Below, in pieces: positions 53,780 to 63,058 of a stretch of 64,000 nucleotides of DNA (within the stretch, counting starts at the first letter, position 1; each line of letters begins with the position of its first letter). Source of the DNA: CAZBDV01 sp964490765. GTDB taxonomy: Bacteria > Cloacimonadota > Cloacimonadia > Cloacimonadales > JAJBBL01. The position numbers and the translations under genes were made by a program. The notes under the pieces were generated by a model that searched no databases, was not told the origin of the DNA, and was given only the letters and a program-made list of their open reading frames with translations. The stretch is taken from assembly GCA_964490765.1 (NCBI GenBank), contig CAZBDV010000010.1, positions 1 to 64,000 of the forward strand. Reading direction: 5' to 3'.

Positions 53780-55216
53780 TTAACCCTTACCGGTGATCCT
53801 TTTCAATCTGTTAAGCGATATCTTTAGATAGCGGGCAGCCTGGGTCTTATTTCCGTCGAACAGTTCGAGTGCTTTCTTCACGATCTCCTGTTGGGCAAGG
53901 TCGAAATCGAGTTCATCTTCCGGATATTGCAGGCAGAGGGTCCGGTCAAGACCTGCCTGCTTGATTTTAGCTCCATCTATCAGGTAGGCGAAATCGGCAG
54001 CCGTCAATTCACCTTTTTCCGTCAGGAAAGCGGTACGTTCCACCGCGCTTTTCAGTTGCCGGACATTTCCCGGCCAGGAATAGCTGTTGAGAAACTCGAT
54101 ACAATCACTGCTAAGTGTTTTCAGTCTCACGTTGTTAGTTTCAGCCCATTTTTTCAGGAAAAGTTCCGTCAGGGGGATGATCTCCTCTTTTCTCTCTCTT
54201 AAAGGTGGTATAAAGATATGCGCCGAATTGATCCTGTAGTAGAGGTCTTCCCGGAAACTATTATTCTTGATCTTCTTTTTCAGATCTTTATTAGTAGCAC
54301 AAATCAATCTCACATCGATCTTTTTACTGGCTATCCCGCCCACTCTGTATATCTCCCGCTCCTCGAGAGCCCTGAGCAGTTTCGATTGCTGCGTAATGGG
54401 TATTTCTCCGATCTCATCGAGCAGCAGTGTACCACCCTGAGCCAGTTCGAATTTACCCTTCTTCCCCTTGCGGTCGGCACCGGTAAAGGCACCCGCTTCG
54501 TAGCCGAACAATTCACTTTCGAACAGGTTTTCCGGGATGGCGGCACAGTTGACCGTGATATACGGCTTTTCATTGTATTCTTCTCCGTAATGGATGAGCC
54601 GGGCAATGATCTCCTTACCGGTTCCGGTCTCACCTTCGATCAAAACGGGAATGTTCCTGTTCTGATTAAGTTTTCTGGCCAGTTCCACGATTTCATTCAT
54701 CTTGGTGGAGAAGAACCCGATCGTACCCAGTCCGAGACTATAGAAGTATTTTTCGTGCAACTGCTTGAATTTCGTCAGGATATCGGAACATTCTTCCTGT
54801 AGCCGCTCTTCGAATTGTGTTGATAAGATCCGGTTCTCTGAGAGGAGAGACTGATGTTCTGCCACCCGGTCCAGTACTTTCATCAATAACCCGATATCTA
54901 TCGGTTTTGTCAAAAAATCATAAGCACCGAGCCTCAATGCTCTGATGACGAAATCCATCTGCTGCTGGCCGGTGATGAGTACTATATCGATATCCTTCGC
55001 TGATGGGATCCGCTTCAACTGCTCCAGCAGATCGAATCCCGACATATCGGGCATCACGATATCGGAAACAATAAGATGAAAATTCTCCTTCTTCAAGATC
55101 TTCAGAGCTTCCATAACACTGCTGCAGTCGCGTACTTCGTGCCCGAGTTTATTGCTTATATACACCTTGAGGCTTTTTCTCAGTTCGGCGTCATCATCTA
55201 TCAGGAGTATCTTCAT
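53780..55216 (-). CDS. NtrC-type sigma-54 response regulator
   Basis: The 478-residue protein has three parts: a receiver domain with the phosphate-accepting Asp52 (VSDIVMPDMSG), an AAA+ sigma-54 activator domain with Walker A GETGTGKE (near 193-200), the sigma-54-contacting GAFTGAD loop (near 242) and Walker B GGTLLLDEIGE, and a Fis-type helix-turn-helix at the end (QAARYLKISLNRLKRI). It should activate promoters of the -24/-12 type. Its start overlaps the stop of the kinase gene by 4 bp. A promoter of this type lies in front of the divergent gene at 57340. Confidence 0.95.
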   Translation of the reverse strand: MKILLIDDDAELRKSLKVYISNKLGHEVRDCSSVMEALKILKKENFHLIVSDIVMPDMSGFDLLEQLKRIPSAKDIDIVLITGQQQMDFVIRALRLGAYDFLTKPIDIGLLMKVLDRVAEHQSLLSENRILSTQFEERLQEECSDILTKFKQLHEKYFYSLGLGTIGFFSTKMNEIVELARKLNQNRNIPVLIEGETGTGKEIIARLIHYGEEYNEKPYITVNCAAIPENLFESELFGYEAGAFTGADRKGKKGKFELAQGGTLLLDEIGEIPITQQSKLLRALEEREIYRVGGIASKKIDVRLICATNKDLKKKIKNNSFREDLYYRINSAHIFIPPLRERKEEIIPLTELFLKKWAETNNVRLKTLSSDCIEFLNSYSWPGNVRQLKSAVERTAFLTEKGELTAADFAYLIDGAKIKQAGLDRTLCLQYPEDELDFDLAQQEIVKKALELFDGNKTQAARYLKISLNRLKRITGKG

Positions 55217-56901
55217 TCCTTTTCCCTGTCCTGTTTTTTAAATGTCAGCACGAATTTCGCACCGTGAGGTTCTAAATTACTGACCTCGATACTTCCATCA
55301 TACCGCTCGACAAACGTCTTGACGATCGTCAGACCAAGGCCGGTACCCTGCTCCTGGGTCAGCGGCTTGGTAGAATAAAAAGGTTCGAATATCCTGGCTA
55401 AATTATCCTCCGGAATCCCCGGCCCGTTATCCTGCACAGTGAGATGTACTCTGTCGAAACTCTCCTGCAGGCCGATCTCGATGCTTTTCCTGTTATCCTG
55501 CATAGTGCTGAGTGCCTGCAGGGCATTGATGATCAGGATGATGATGATCTGCTCCAGATATGTCGGTACGAAGTCGATGAAGATATCCTCTTCCGGCAGG
55601 TTGAGATCACAGATAACCCCGGCAGAATAGATCTTGTGTCTTACACACTGAATACACTTGTTGATAGCCGCTTTGATATCTACCCTTTCACTCTGTCTCG
55701 ATTCCTGCGAGCGGTAAAAATTCTTCATCTGGGTAATGATCTCGTTTATATGCTGGACGGAGTTCTTGATGGAATGAAGAAATTCAACGGCATCATCGTG
55801 ACTCGTTCCGTTAGTTCTATTCATACAGAACAGTGAATTCTCGACATTGAGGGCTATTGCCGAGAGTGGTTGATAGATCTCGTGCACGATACCGCTGGTA
55901 ATGGCCGTTATGGAAGTGAGCCGGGCGGTCTTTTCCAGCAAACCTTCGTATTTGATATTTTCCACCTCATTTTTATGCTCCAGAAGCAGCTTTGCCATCC
56001 TGTCCATCATCCTGTCGTTTAGCAGTTTCTCTTTCAGCTCTACGTATTTATTCAAATATTCATTAGATTCTTTATAGGCACCTTTCTGCTGATAATAATC
56101 AGCCAGAGAGGCAAAAACTCCCAGCTTGTGCTCGGTATTTTCGCTCTTCTCCGCATAATCGAGTGCTCTCTTAAGATGTTCATAGGCTTCGTCGATATTA
56201 TGCTCGATCAGAAAACTACCCAGTTTCTGATGAGCAAGATAGACGGTATCATCGTTTCTTCTATCGGCGACCTCTACAGCCTTTTTTAGATAGTTCAAAG
56301 CCTGCCTGTGATCTTCCAGATTCATGTAAGCTACCGCTATATTGAGCAGGGATATTACCTTGCTGCGACCTTTGATAGCTCTATCGTCTGCCGGAGCATA
56401 CTCGTAAGCCTTGAGGGAGTATTCTAAGGCTTTATCATACTCCTCTCTGGCTGTATAGACAGCAGATATGTTATTACAGACCCTGGCCGGATTAACTTCA
56501 TACTGCAAAGCCTGCTGAAAATATGACAGAGCACTGTCATAATCCTGCATCGTTACGTAAACTGTTCCAATATTATTCAGACAATCACCTAAAATACTGC
56601 TATTATCGATCTCTCTGCACAGTTTCAGGCATTCCAGATAATGATCCAGTGATTTACCGTATTCGTTGAGGTAATTATAATTCAGGCCCAGATAATAATG
56701 AGCATCTGCCAGTTGCTCCGGATCATCGATGCTCTCTGCAAGAGATCTTGCCAGCTCGGCATATTTCAAACCCTCCCGGTAATTACCTTCAGACCATTGC
56801 TGGCTCGCTATCTTAGATAAAAGCTGTAACCGGTCATTGATATCACGAGAATTGTCGAGTCTGTATAGCAACTCTTTTACATTGCTTTGTTGTTCAGACA
56901 C
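55213..56901 (-). CDS. TPR-containing histidine kinase
   Basis: The 562-residue protein has about eight tetratricopeptide repeats (residues 20-320, for example DSALSYFQQALQYE, DKALEYSLKAYEYAP and the LNYLKKAVEVADRRN unit), a short coiled linker, a dimerisation domain with the phospho-His in GIVHEIYQPLSAI near 341 and an ATPase domain (NALQALS, DNGPGIPE, GTGLGLTIVKTFVER). There are no membrane helices, so it is cytoplasmic and must sense an internal signal or protein partner through its TPR part. The start is GTG at 56901 with GGGAGG upstream. It is the partner of the NtrC-type regulator. Confidence 0.93.
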   Translation of the reverse strand: MSEQQSNVKELLYRLDNSRDINDRLQLLSKIASQQWSEGNYREGLKYAELARSLAESIDDPEQLADAHYYLGLNYNYLNEYGKSLDHYLECLKLCREIDNSSILGDCLNNIGTVYVTMQDYDSALSYFQQALQYEVNPARVCNNISAVYTAREEYDKALEYSLKAYEYAPADDRAIKGRSKVISLLNIAVAYMNLEDHRQALNYLKKAVEVADRRNDDTVYLAHQKLGSFLIEHNIDEAYEHLKRALDYAEKSENTEHKLGVFASLADYYQQKGAYKESNEYLNKYVELKEKLLNDRMMDRMAKLLLEHKNEVENIKYEGLLEKTARLTSITAITSGIVHEIYQPLSAIALNVENSLFCMNRTNGTSHDDAVEFLHSIKNSVQHINEIITQMKNFYRSQESRQSERVDIKAAINKCIQCVRHKIYSAGVICDLNLPEEDIFIDFVPTYLEQIIIILIINALQALSTMQDNRKSIEIGLQESFDRVHLTVQDNGPGIPEDNLARIFEPFYSTKPLTQEQGTGLGLTIVKTFVERYDGSIEVSNLEPHGAKFVLTFKKQDREKE

Positions 56902-57111
56902 GGTTCTGACCTCCCATTTAAAACAATGAAATGCCAGCTACCCGCCTTAATATGTCAAGTAATTTGAAAATTTATCTCTCCGATCGGTTCCCGTAAAACA
57001 CCTCAGGTTCTAACCACCTGCTTACCCGGAAATAGCCGGTTGATACTATCACAGAGGATTTGCCAAATATTATATCATTTTTATATGGAAAGAGTGTTGA
57101 CCATCCATATC

Positions 57112-57129
57112 GCCTGTTCATTTTGGATA
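57112..57129 (+). promoter_or_regulatory. Candidate enhancer site for the NtrC-type regulator
   Basis: GCCTGTTCATTTTGGATA lies about 90 bases upstream of the sigma-54 box at 57218. A near-identical copy (GCCTGTCCATAATGGATA, 15 of 18 matches) lies at 53739-53756, just behind the 3' end of the regulator gene. The distance fits a sigma-54 enhancer, but two sites are few. Confidence 0.4.
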
Positions 57130-57217
57130 ACTAAAAGTGGAGAAATTAGCTTATCACAGGTCTGCTATAAGCCATAAAACAATATCCACTAATATCTTAT
57201 GGTCGTCTTACCCCCTT

Positions 57218-57233
57218 TGGCACCTTTCTTGCA
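57218..57233 (+). promoter_or_regulatory. Sigma-54 (-24/-12) promoter
   Basis: TGGCAC-N5-TTGCA matches the sigma-54 consensus in full; the GG and GC pairs are at 57219-57220 and 57231-57232. It lies about 107 bases upstream of the ATG at 57340. An NtrC-type activator and its kinase are encoded divergently from it. Confidence 0.85.
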
Positions 57234-57339
57234 ATTAAGAGGACCAAGAGGGATTAGATAAAGAAAACCAGCAGCAACGAAACAGCTGCTAACATTAATT
57301 AAGCGTAAAAGATTAGTAAACGATAGGAGGTTAACTAAT

Positions 57340-59748
57340 ATGAAGACTCAGAACTTGATTTTGATAGTTGGTATAATCCTTGCCCTGAGTTCCCTGTATG
57401 GTAACTGGGAAGGTTATTTACCTACTTATGTGGTACATACTTTGTACGAAGATGGTGATTATTTGTGGCTCGGTACAACAGGCGGTATTATTCATTATAA
57501 TATCCATACCGAGGAGAAGACCTACTACAATACTCTGAATACCGGTCTCCACACGGTAAAGATAACTGCTCTGACCAAAGACCAGCAGGGGAATTTATGG
57601 GTTGCTTCTACCTTTGATAACTACCGGGTGACAGGTTATGACTTCGATTTTGAGGCTCCGACGCTACAAAGAGAATATTGGGCGGGGCTCTACAAATTCG
57701 CTACCGATGGTGCGTGGCATTTTTACAATTTCGAGAACACTCCGCTGGAATTCGATGTGATCCATGCCCTGGCCGTAGATAATGATAACAAACTCTGGAT
57801 AGGAACGATTCACTATGGTATCTTTGTACATGACCTGAATGATGGAAGTTGGACAAACTATACCAAAGAAAACGCCGATATCGGGTCCAATCATATCAGA
57901 TCGTTCTACGTCAGGGATAATGGCGAGGTCTGGGTTGGGCACTGGCCAGATGAAATCCTGGAGCCCAGGTATATTACTGAAGATCGCGACCCGGGAGAGA
58001 TCCTCGAACCAATGCAGGATCGCTTCGATAAGCAATATAAATGGGAAGAACTTGTTTCTGATGGCGGGGGGATCTCCAGATATCATAACGGAGTCTGGAC
58101 AAACTTTTTTGATCAGCTTCCCAAAGAACATCCCGAGTCCAGTACGGTACATGATATAACTGAAGATGCAAATGGTATACTCTGGTTTGCAGCCACGCTT
58201 GACGGTTTTCTCAGCTATGACGGTTATGAGTTCGAGCAGTATCTACTCCCTTATGAGCCTTATTTTGAGATGTCGGGAATGCCATTTGGGATCGATTTTG
58301 ATCATGACGGCAATATCTGGCTGGGTACCAATATCGGCATTTATACCTATGATGGTGATGAACTGATCAGATATCATTCCGGTAACGGACTGAATCACGA
58401 GTACGCCATTACCATCATCCATACTGACTCTTTCAACAATGTCTGGATGGGTAGCGACTTTAAAGGGCTTTTCAAATATCACAACGGAACAATTACCGAA
58501 GCGGAGATCGATTCTGAAATAGCCTGCTATCCGATCAGATCTATTGAGGTTGATGCTTCCGGTAGGCTCTGGATCGGTGCCGGTGAAAATGTGCTCAATA
58601 TGGGAACCGGTGGACTGTACAGCTTTGACGGAGATCAGTGGGATTTCTACGGTTGGGATCTCATCGATACCTGGCGTGTAAACGATATCTTTACCAGAGA
58701 CGGTTACATCTATCTGGCAACCGGAGAGAACGGAGATGAAGGTGGTGCTGCCGTTTATGACGGGACTTCCTGGACGATACATAATTTTTCCACCAGTGAT
58801 TATGTCCTATGGGCCGGTCATTCCATCACTGCCTGTGAAAACAGGATCTGGGTCGGTGTTGACGATACCAATGGCGGGCTATCCAGATATGAGAACGGGC
58901 AATGGACACTTTACACTTCGGCTAACAGCGGGTTGGCTACAAACAATGTCACTACTGTTGCTGTTGATCCACTGGACAATTCCGTCTGGGTAGGTTCCAG
59001 ATTCGGACTCTACAACTTTGACGGCTCTAACTGGACTTACTATTTCTCTTTCATGTATCCTGAGTTGACCTATGATTATATCAACGATCTCTATTTTGAC
59101 GACCAGAACACTCTCTGGGTCGCAATGGAGATGGGTCTGGCCAGTTATGACGGTGAGGTATGGCAGAACTACGATCACCTCTTACCGTATTTTGATGGAT
59201 GGGGTACTGCACCGGTCTGGTCGGTTACCAAAGACGAGTATGACAGGGTCTGGATAGCATTTTTCGGTGGGGTGATGATGCTCGATCTCGATAACAACGA
59301 AGTAGAAACTTTTGATATGGCGAATTCACCGCTTCCGACTAACTTTATCCCCCAGGTTCGTTCGGACAGGAATGGTAAATTATGGATCAGGACCTGGTCC
59401 GATGGTCTCTATGCCTACGAATACGGACAGCATCTCTCCGTTCCGGATGACATTGTTGCTGATAACCAGTTACGTGCTTATAATTACCCGAATCCTTTCA
59501 ATCCCACGACAAGCATTGTCTTTGATAACCCCCACCCCTCCAATATCTCGCTTGATATCTATAACGTCAGGGGACAGAAAGTCAAGACCCTCCTGGATCG
59601 AGAATACCTGGGCAAGGGTGTCCTGAACGTTATCTGGGATGGTTCCGACAGCAGGGGTAATTCTGTTTCTTCTGGGATCTACTTCTATACGATCTCCGAT
59701 GATGAAGGGAGATATCGCATTATAAATAAAATGATGATGATTAAATAG
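57340..59748 (+). CDS. Secreted two-component-regulator-propeller protein with sorting domain
   Basis: The 802-residue protein has a signal peptide (LILIVGIILALSSLYG) and many Reg_prop-type propeller blades, seen as LWLGTTGGI, KLWIGTIHYGIF, NIWLGTNIGIYTYD, NVWMGSDFKGLFKY, RLWIGAGENV and SVWVGSRFGLYNFD. It ends in the sorting domain (YPNPFNPTT, NVRGQK, SGIYFYTI, MMMIK). Such propellers usually form the sensor half of hybrid kinases; here it is a free exported protein, so it may bind a ligand or surface component. GGAGG precedes the ATG, and a sigma-54 promoter and enhancer-like site lie upstream. Confidence 0.88.
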   Translation: MKTQNLILIVGIILALSSLYGNWEGYLPTYVVHTLYEDGDYLWLGTTGGIIHYNIHTEEKTYYNTLNTGLHTVKITALTKDQQGNLWVASTFDNYRVTGYDFDFEAPTLQREYWAGLYKFATDGAWHFYNFENTPLEFDVIHALAVDNDNKLWIGTIHYGIFVHDLNDGSWTNYTKENADIGSNHIRSFYVRDNGEVWVGHWPDEILEPRYITEDRDPGEILEPMQDRFDKQYKWEELVSDGGGISRYHNGVWTNFFDQLPKEHPESSTVHDITEDANGILWFAATLDGFLSYDGYEFEQYLLPYEPYFEMSGMPFGIDFDHDGNIWLGTNIGIYTYDGDELIRYHSGNGLNHEYAITIIHTDSFNNVWMGSDFKGLFKYHNGTITEAEIDSEIACYPIRSIEVDASGRLWIGAGENVLNMGTGGLYSFDGDQWDFYGWDLIDTWRVNDIFTRDGYIYLATGENGDEGGAAVYDGTSWTIHNFSTSDYVLWAGHSITACENRIWVGVDDTNGGLSRYENGQWTLYTSANSGLATNNVTTVAVDPLDNSVWVGSRFGLYNFDGSNWTYYFSFMYPELTYDYINDLYFDDQNTLWVAMEMGLASYDGEVWQNYDHLLPYFDGWGTAPVWSVTKDEYDRVWIAFFGGVMMLDLDNNEVETFDMANSPLPTNFIPQVRSDRNGKLWIRTWSDGLYAYEYGQHLSVPDDIVADNQLRAYNYPNPFNPTTSIVFDNPHPSNISLDIYNVRGQKVKTLLDREYLGKGVLNVIWDGSDSRGNSVSSGIYFYTISDDEGRYRIINKMMMIK

Positions 59749-59757
59749 GAGTTAAAA

Positions 59758-61530
59758 ATGAAGAATATAAGGTTTAATCAGTTATTGTTAAGTATTGTTT
59801 TACTGCTTGCTGCTGCTTTCTGTTACTCGCTGACAGATCTGCAGCCGGAATTTGGAAACGCTTCCGGATACAGGAATTCCGTTCCGGAAATAGAACAGGT
59901 AAATTTGTCATATGATGTGGATGGCTGTTACATCTATATGAGTTGGCTTCCTTATGAAGAGGAGGATAACATCGGTTTCAATCTCTATCGTAATAATGAA
60001 TTTCTCGACTATATCGAAAGGGAAACATATGCATGGGGCTACTATTACGCCGATTATGATGTTATTAATATGAACCAATACAGTTATTACCTGACTTTCG
60101 TCTATGATGACGGAGAGTCCGACCCTTCCGAGACTGTGGCAGTATGGGTTCTCTACCCACCCTATCCGATCACTGCCCTTCCCTATGGGGATCATGTAGT
60201 GATAACATGGGAAGCACCGGAAGAAGATACACGCCTGATCAACGGATACAATATCTATAAAAACTTCGAACTACTCAATCCCGAACCGGTCACTGAACTT
60301 GCATACATTGATTATGATGTAAACCAGGGGATGCTCTATAACTATTTAGTGACTGCCGTCTATGAAGATATGGGAGAATCTGCTGAATCTAACTGTTTCT
60401 ATGTCATCGTAGAAGACAAAGTCGATCCACCTCAGAACATACTACATACAGTTGATATCGACGAAGTTATGCTCTCCTGGGAGCGTCCTGCAAATAACGG
60501 AAACTGGTATCGTTTTGACGATGATACTGTCGGAGGTGCCTACGTATCTGACAGCGGAGATTTTACAGCAGTGATCCATTATGATCTCATGGACCTCTTC
60601 AACTACAATAACTGGAGACTTGAGAGAATCAGTTTTGTTCCTCTATCAGATGAAGGGACATATACTTTTGAGTTATGGGAAAAATCTCCCTGGAGTCCTG
60701 ATACATATGAGTTATGGACCCAGATAGAACTGGAAGATATAGTTCCGAATGAATGGAACACCGTTCCTGTTTCGGAATGGGATGGTCCTGTGATCGCAGG
60801 CGGTTATACTCAGTTCAGGATAGCTATCAGATGTGAAGGTGTTAATGCCGGCATTGCTTATGACGATAGCCCTAATATGCACGAACGTTCTGACTTGCTG
60901 ATCATAGACGGTAATGAAACAAACCTCTCTGAACAGGGGATAGATGCAAACTGGAAGATCAGGGGATACATGTCTCCGCCACAACCTTTTGTGCCCGGAA
61001 ATGGAATCGAGTTATTGGGATATAATCTTTATCGTGATGATGTGCTGATCACTCAGCTGGCTGAAATCAATGAACACTTCATTGAAACAGGTCTTGCCGA
61101 TGGCGTGTATCAATATCATATGACTGCAGTTTACGAGATCGAGATCGGTTTTGATGTATATTACATTGAATTTGAATCGATGGAATCGGAGCTCGTAACG
61201 GTCTCGGTCGGCATCACAGGAGTAGAAAAGGATCCCGTACAGGAGATCGTCACCAATGATGTCATTCTCCATAACTATCCCAACCCCTTCAATCCTGATA
61301 CGACGATTACTTTCAGCCTGAACAACCCTTCCAGAGTGCAGATCGATATCTATAACATTCAAGGCAGGAAAGTACGCTCTCTGGTAGCCGAAGAATTCTC
61401 TTCCGGTCTGCATCAGATCGTCTGGGATGGTACTGATGATTACAGAAAACCTGTCGGCAGTGGTGTTTACTTTTCCCGCATGACCACCAAAAAGAGCACC
61501 AGTACCAATAAGATGCTGCTACTTAAATAA
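59758..61530 (+). CDS. Secreted fibronectin-type multidomain protein with sorting domain
   Basis: The 590-residue protein has a signal peptide (LLLSIVLLLAAAFCYS), fibronectin-III-like domains (FNLYRNNEFLDY, GYNIYKNFELLN and later GYNLYRDDVLI), a jelly-roll-like domain in the middle (residues about 240-410; WRLERISFVPLSDEGTYTFEL and later WNTVPVSEWDG) and the sorting domain (YPNPFNPDT, YNIQGRK, SGVYFSRM, KMLLLK). The gene starts nine bases after the propeller gene with its own AGGAG, so the two are one sigma-54-driven unit. No catalytic motif is seen, so an adhesin or matrix role is possible. Confidence 0.82.
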   Translation: MKNIRFNQLLLSIVLLLAAAFCYSLTDLQPEFGNASGYRNSVPEIEQVNLSYDVDGCYIYMSWLPYEEEDNIGFNLYRNNEFLDYIERETYAWGYYYADYDVINMNQYSYYLTFVYDDGESDPSETVAVWVLYPPYPITALPYGDHVVITWEAPEEDTRLINGYNIYKNFELLNPEPVTELAYIDYDVNQGMLYNYLVTAVYEDMGESAESNCFYVIVEDKVDPPQNILHTVDIDEVMLSWERPANNGNWYRFDDDTVGGAYVSDSGDFTAVIHYDLMDLFNYNNWRLERISFVPLSDEGTYTFELWEKSPWSPDTYELWTQIELEDIVPNEWNTVPVSEWDGPVIAGGYTQFRIAIRCEGVNAGIAYDDSPNMHERSDLLIIDGNETNLSEQGIDANWKIRGYMSPPQPFVPGNGIELLGYNLYRDDVLITQLAEINEHFIETGLADGVYQYHMTAVYEIEIGFDVYYIEFESMESELVTVSVGITGVEKDPVQEIVTNDVILHNYPNPFNPDTTITFSLNNPSRVQIDIYNIQGRKVRSLVAEEFSSGLHQIVWDGTDDYRKPVGSGVYFSRMTTKKSTSTNKMLLLK

Positions 61531-61590
61531 CGCAGTAAGAAGATAAATCTTGTTCTCATAAAATCCTCATGCAACGAGGTAAATGACCAT

Positions 61591-61624
61591 CAGGGGGTTG
61601 GATTGTTCAACCCCTGTTTTTTTT
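61591..61624 (+). terminator. Rho-independent terminator of the sigma-54 unit
   Basis: CAGGGGGTTG pairs with CAACCCCTG around GATTGTT, with one unpaired G, and eight or more T follow. It lies 60 bases after the stop at 61530. Confidence 0.9.
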
Positions 61625-61635
61625 AGAAGTAAGAA

Positions 61636-61780
61636 TAATGTTGTGGAGTTGTGAAGTCCTGAAGTTGTGAAGTCCTGAAGTTTTGGAGTGCTGACGGTTA
61701 ATGGAGTAATGGAGTGATGGGGTGATGAAGTGATGGGGTAATGAAGTAATGGGGTCACGATGTAATGAATAATGAATATC
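61636..61780. repeat. Octamer-periodic low-complexity array
   Basis: The stretch consists of degenerate octamers: GTAATGGA, GTGATGGG, GTGATGAA, GTGATGGG, GTAATGAA and GTAATGGG, preceded by GTTGTGAAGTCCTGAA-type repeats and ending in GAATAATGAATA, as at 19-46. On the other strand it matches the ACTCCATC-type words at 51490-51560. Confidence 0.9.
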
Positions 61781-61861
61781 TGTCAAATTGGTAAAGTAAG
61801 GTGTTTGGTTACTTTGCTCCCAATGGACTTGCTTCGACTTCCTTCCGGTTTTTTTTCAGGG

Positions 61862-61883
61862 GTGGCAAGCTCCCGCTTGCCAC
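61862..61883. repeat. REP-like short palindrome
   Basis: GTGGCAAGC and GCTTGCCAC are perfect inverted 9-mers around TCCC. It lies in intergenic DNA after the repeat array and has no T run, so it is a REP-like hairpin rather than a terminator. Confidence 0.7.
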
Positions 61884-61998
61884 AACCCTTGCTTTGCCCC
61901 GGCAGCTTGCTAATCCTCCCTCTGGTTTTTCACCTCAAAACTCCACAACGCTTTCCGGCACACCTCCTTTTCCGGCCTATTGTTTTCAGAATACTTAA

Positions 61999-62160
61999 GA
62001 CACCGTCACCTCGGGAATATACTTCTACAGAATGACAACATCTGCTTTAGATAGAAACGAAAAGATGATCATGATGAAGAAGGTTAGTAAAGCAGTAATT
62101 AACAAAAGGGGCGGATTCAAGGTTCACTCTCCTTTGTTAATATACAAAGAAAATAATTAG
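61999..62160 (+). pseudogene. Decayed tail of a sorting-domain protein
   Basis: One frame reads DTVTSGIYFYRM, then TTSALDRNEKMIMMKK, which is the end of the sorting domain found in the six large exported proteins of this window (SGIYFYRM followed by KMxxLK). It has no upstream body: a stop (TAA at 61996) precedes it directly. After the KMIMMKK the frame does not stop but runs on 23 residues (VSKAVINKRGGFKVHSPLL and six more) to a TAG at 62158. It is the remains of a deleted gene and is unlikely to be expressed. Confidence 0.75.
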
Positions 62161-62324
62161 ATCTTGAATAGAAGTGATATTGCGTTAGCAACGCCAATTT
62201 CACAGTCTTCCTTGCCTTAAAAGCTGTCAACAATTCTGGCTCACCAATTTCAGTACACCTCAATATGAACATAGTATATCTTCCAATTTTCAAGTCAAAA
62301 AGACAGGAATCTTAGCTAATTAAT
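62161..62324. other. Short intergenic stretch
   Basis: No gene, hairpin or repeat is visible in these 160 bases between the decayed tail and the small anchored protein gene. Confidence 0.4.
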
Positions 62325-62750
62325 TTAGTGATCTCGATACCTTGCCATCCAATTTGTTTGATCATGCCCAGTGTTAGGATTTCGTATTATGCTAACAAGA
62401 TAATGTTTGAAATATAGCTCTTCCGGATAATCGAGACTACCAAAATTTTGCCATACAGTACGAGAATCGAAAATATGAATTACAATGTGTCCACGATCTC
62501 GATTCTTATATATTGAGTGAAGATTCTCTGCAAGCTCTAATACTTCTTCTTTCGTAGATTCTTCTGATACAAGTATTTCCATACCATTACCTCCAGCTGG
62601 GATTTTCCAACTTCTAAGTACTTGATATTCAATTATATCAGATTCATCTATTTCAAGAACCTCCGTATCTTCTGATTGACCTTGATTTATAATATAGCCA
62701 ATCAAAAGCAAAAAGAGAACGATAACTGCGATAATTAAAATGATTTTCAT
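62325..62750 (-). CDS. Small anchored protein, unknown function
   Basis: I do not recognise this 141-residue protein. It has one N-terminal membrane helix (IILIIAVIVLFLLLIGYII), an acidic linker and an alpha/beta domain of about 100 residues (SWKIPAGGNGMEILVSEEST, the KNRDRGHIVIHIFDSRTVW strand and YLVSIIRNPNTG). The N-in orientation would place the domain outside the cytoplasm. AAGGAGG precedes the ATG at 62750, which makes the gene credible. Its AT-rich sequence differs from its neighbours. Confidence 0.6.
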   Translation of the reverse strand: MKIILIIAVIVLFLLLIGYIINQGQSEDTEVLEIDESDIIEYQVLRSWKIPAGGNGMEILVSEESTKEEVLELAENLHSIYKNRDRGHIVIHIFDSRTVWQNFGSLDYPEELYFKHYLVSIIRNPNTGHDQTNWMARYRDH

Positions 62751-63043
62751 AATTTCCTCCTTAGAATTTAGTTTATAAGATTAATTATTGCGGCAAGATG
62801 TCAACGGAATTTAAAATTACGTAGACATCTAATGTGATTTTTAATAAAAGGGATACATAATATATAGCACCTGACTTACAAGTTATAATATCAGTGTATC
62901 GAATGGTTTCTCGCAATCCCAAGCGGTAAGTAGTTTCTCTTCGAGTTCCAGTTAATCCTTGACTGTCAGAGGAGAAGTATTTCATTCAGGTCAGGGGTTG
63001 TTTGAACCCTATCATTGAAGTTGTTAAGAAGTTATAGAAAAAG
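62751..63043. other. Intergenic region, no supported gene
   Basis: About 290 bases separate divergent genes. One minus-strand open frame (62785-62985) has no ribosome binding site and odd composition, so it is not listed. Promoters are not evident. Confidence 0.4.
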
Positions 63044-63058
63044 GGAAAAGAGTGGGAT

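Noticed and set aside
62785..62985. 66-codon minus-strand frame
   Set aside because: No ribosome binding site upstream; the composition is not convincing and nothing is recognised.
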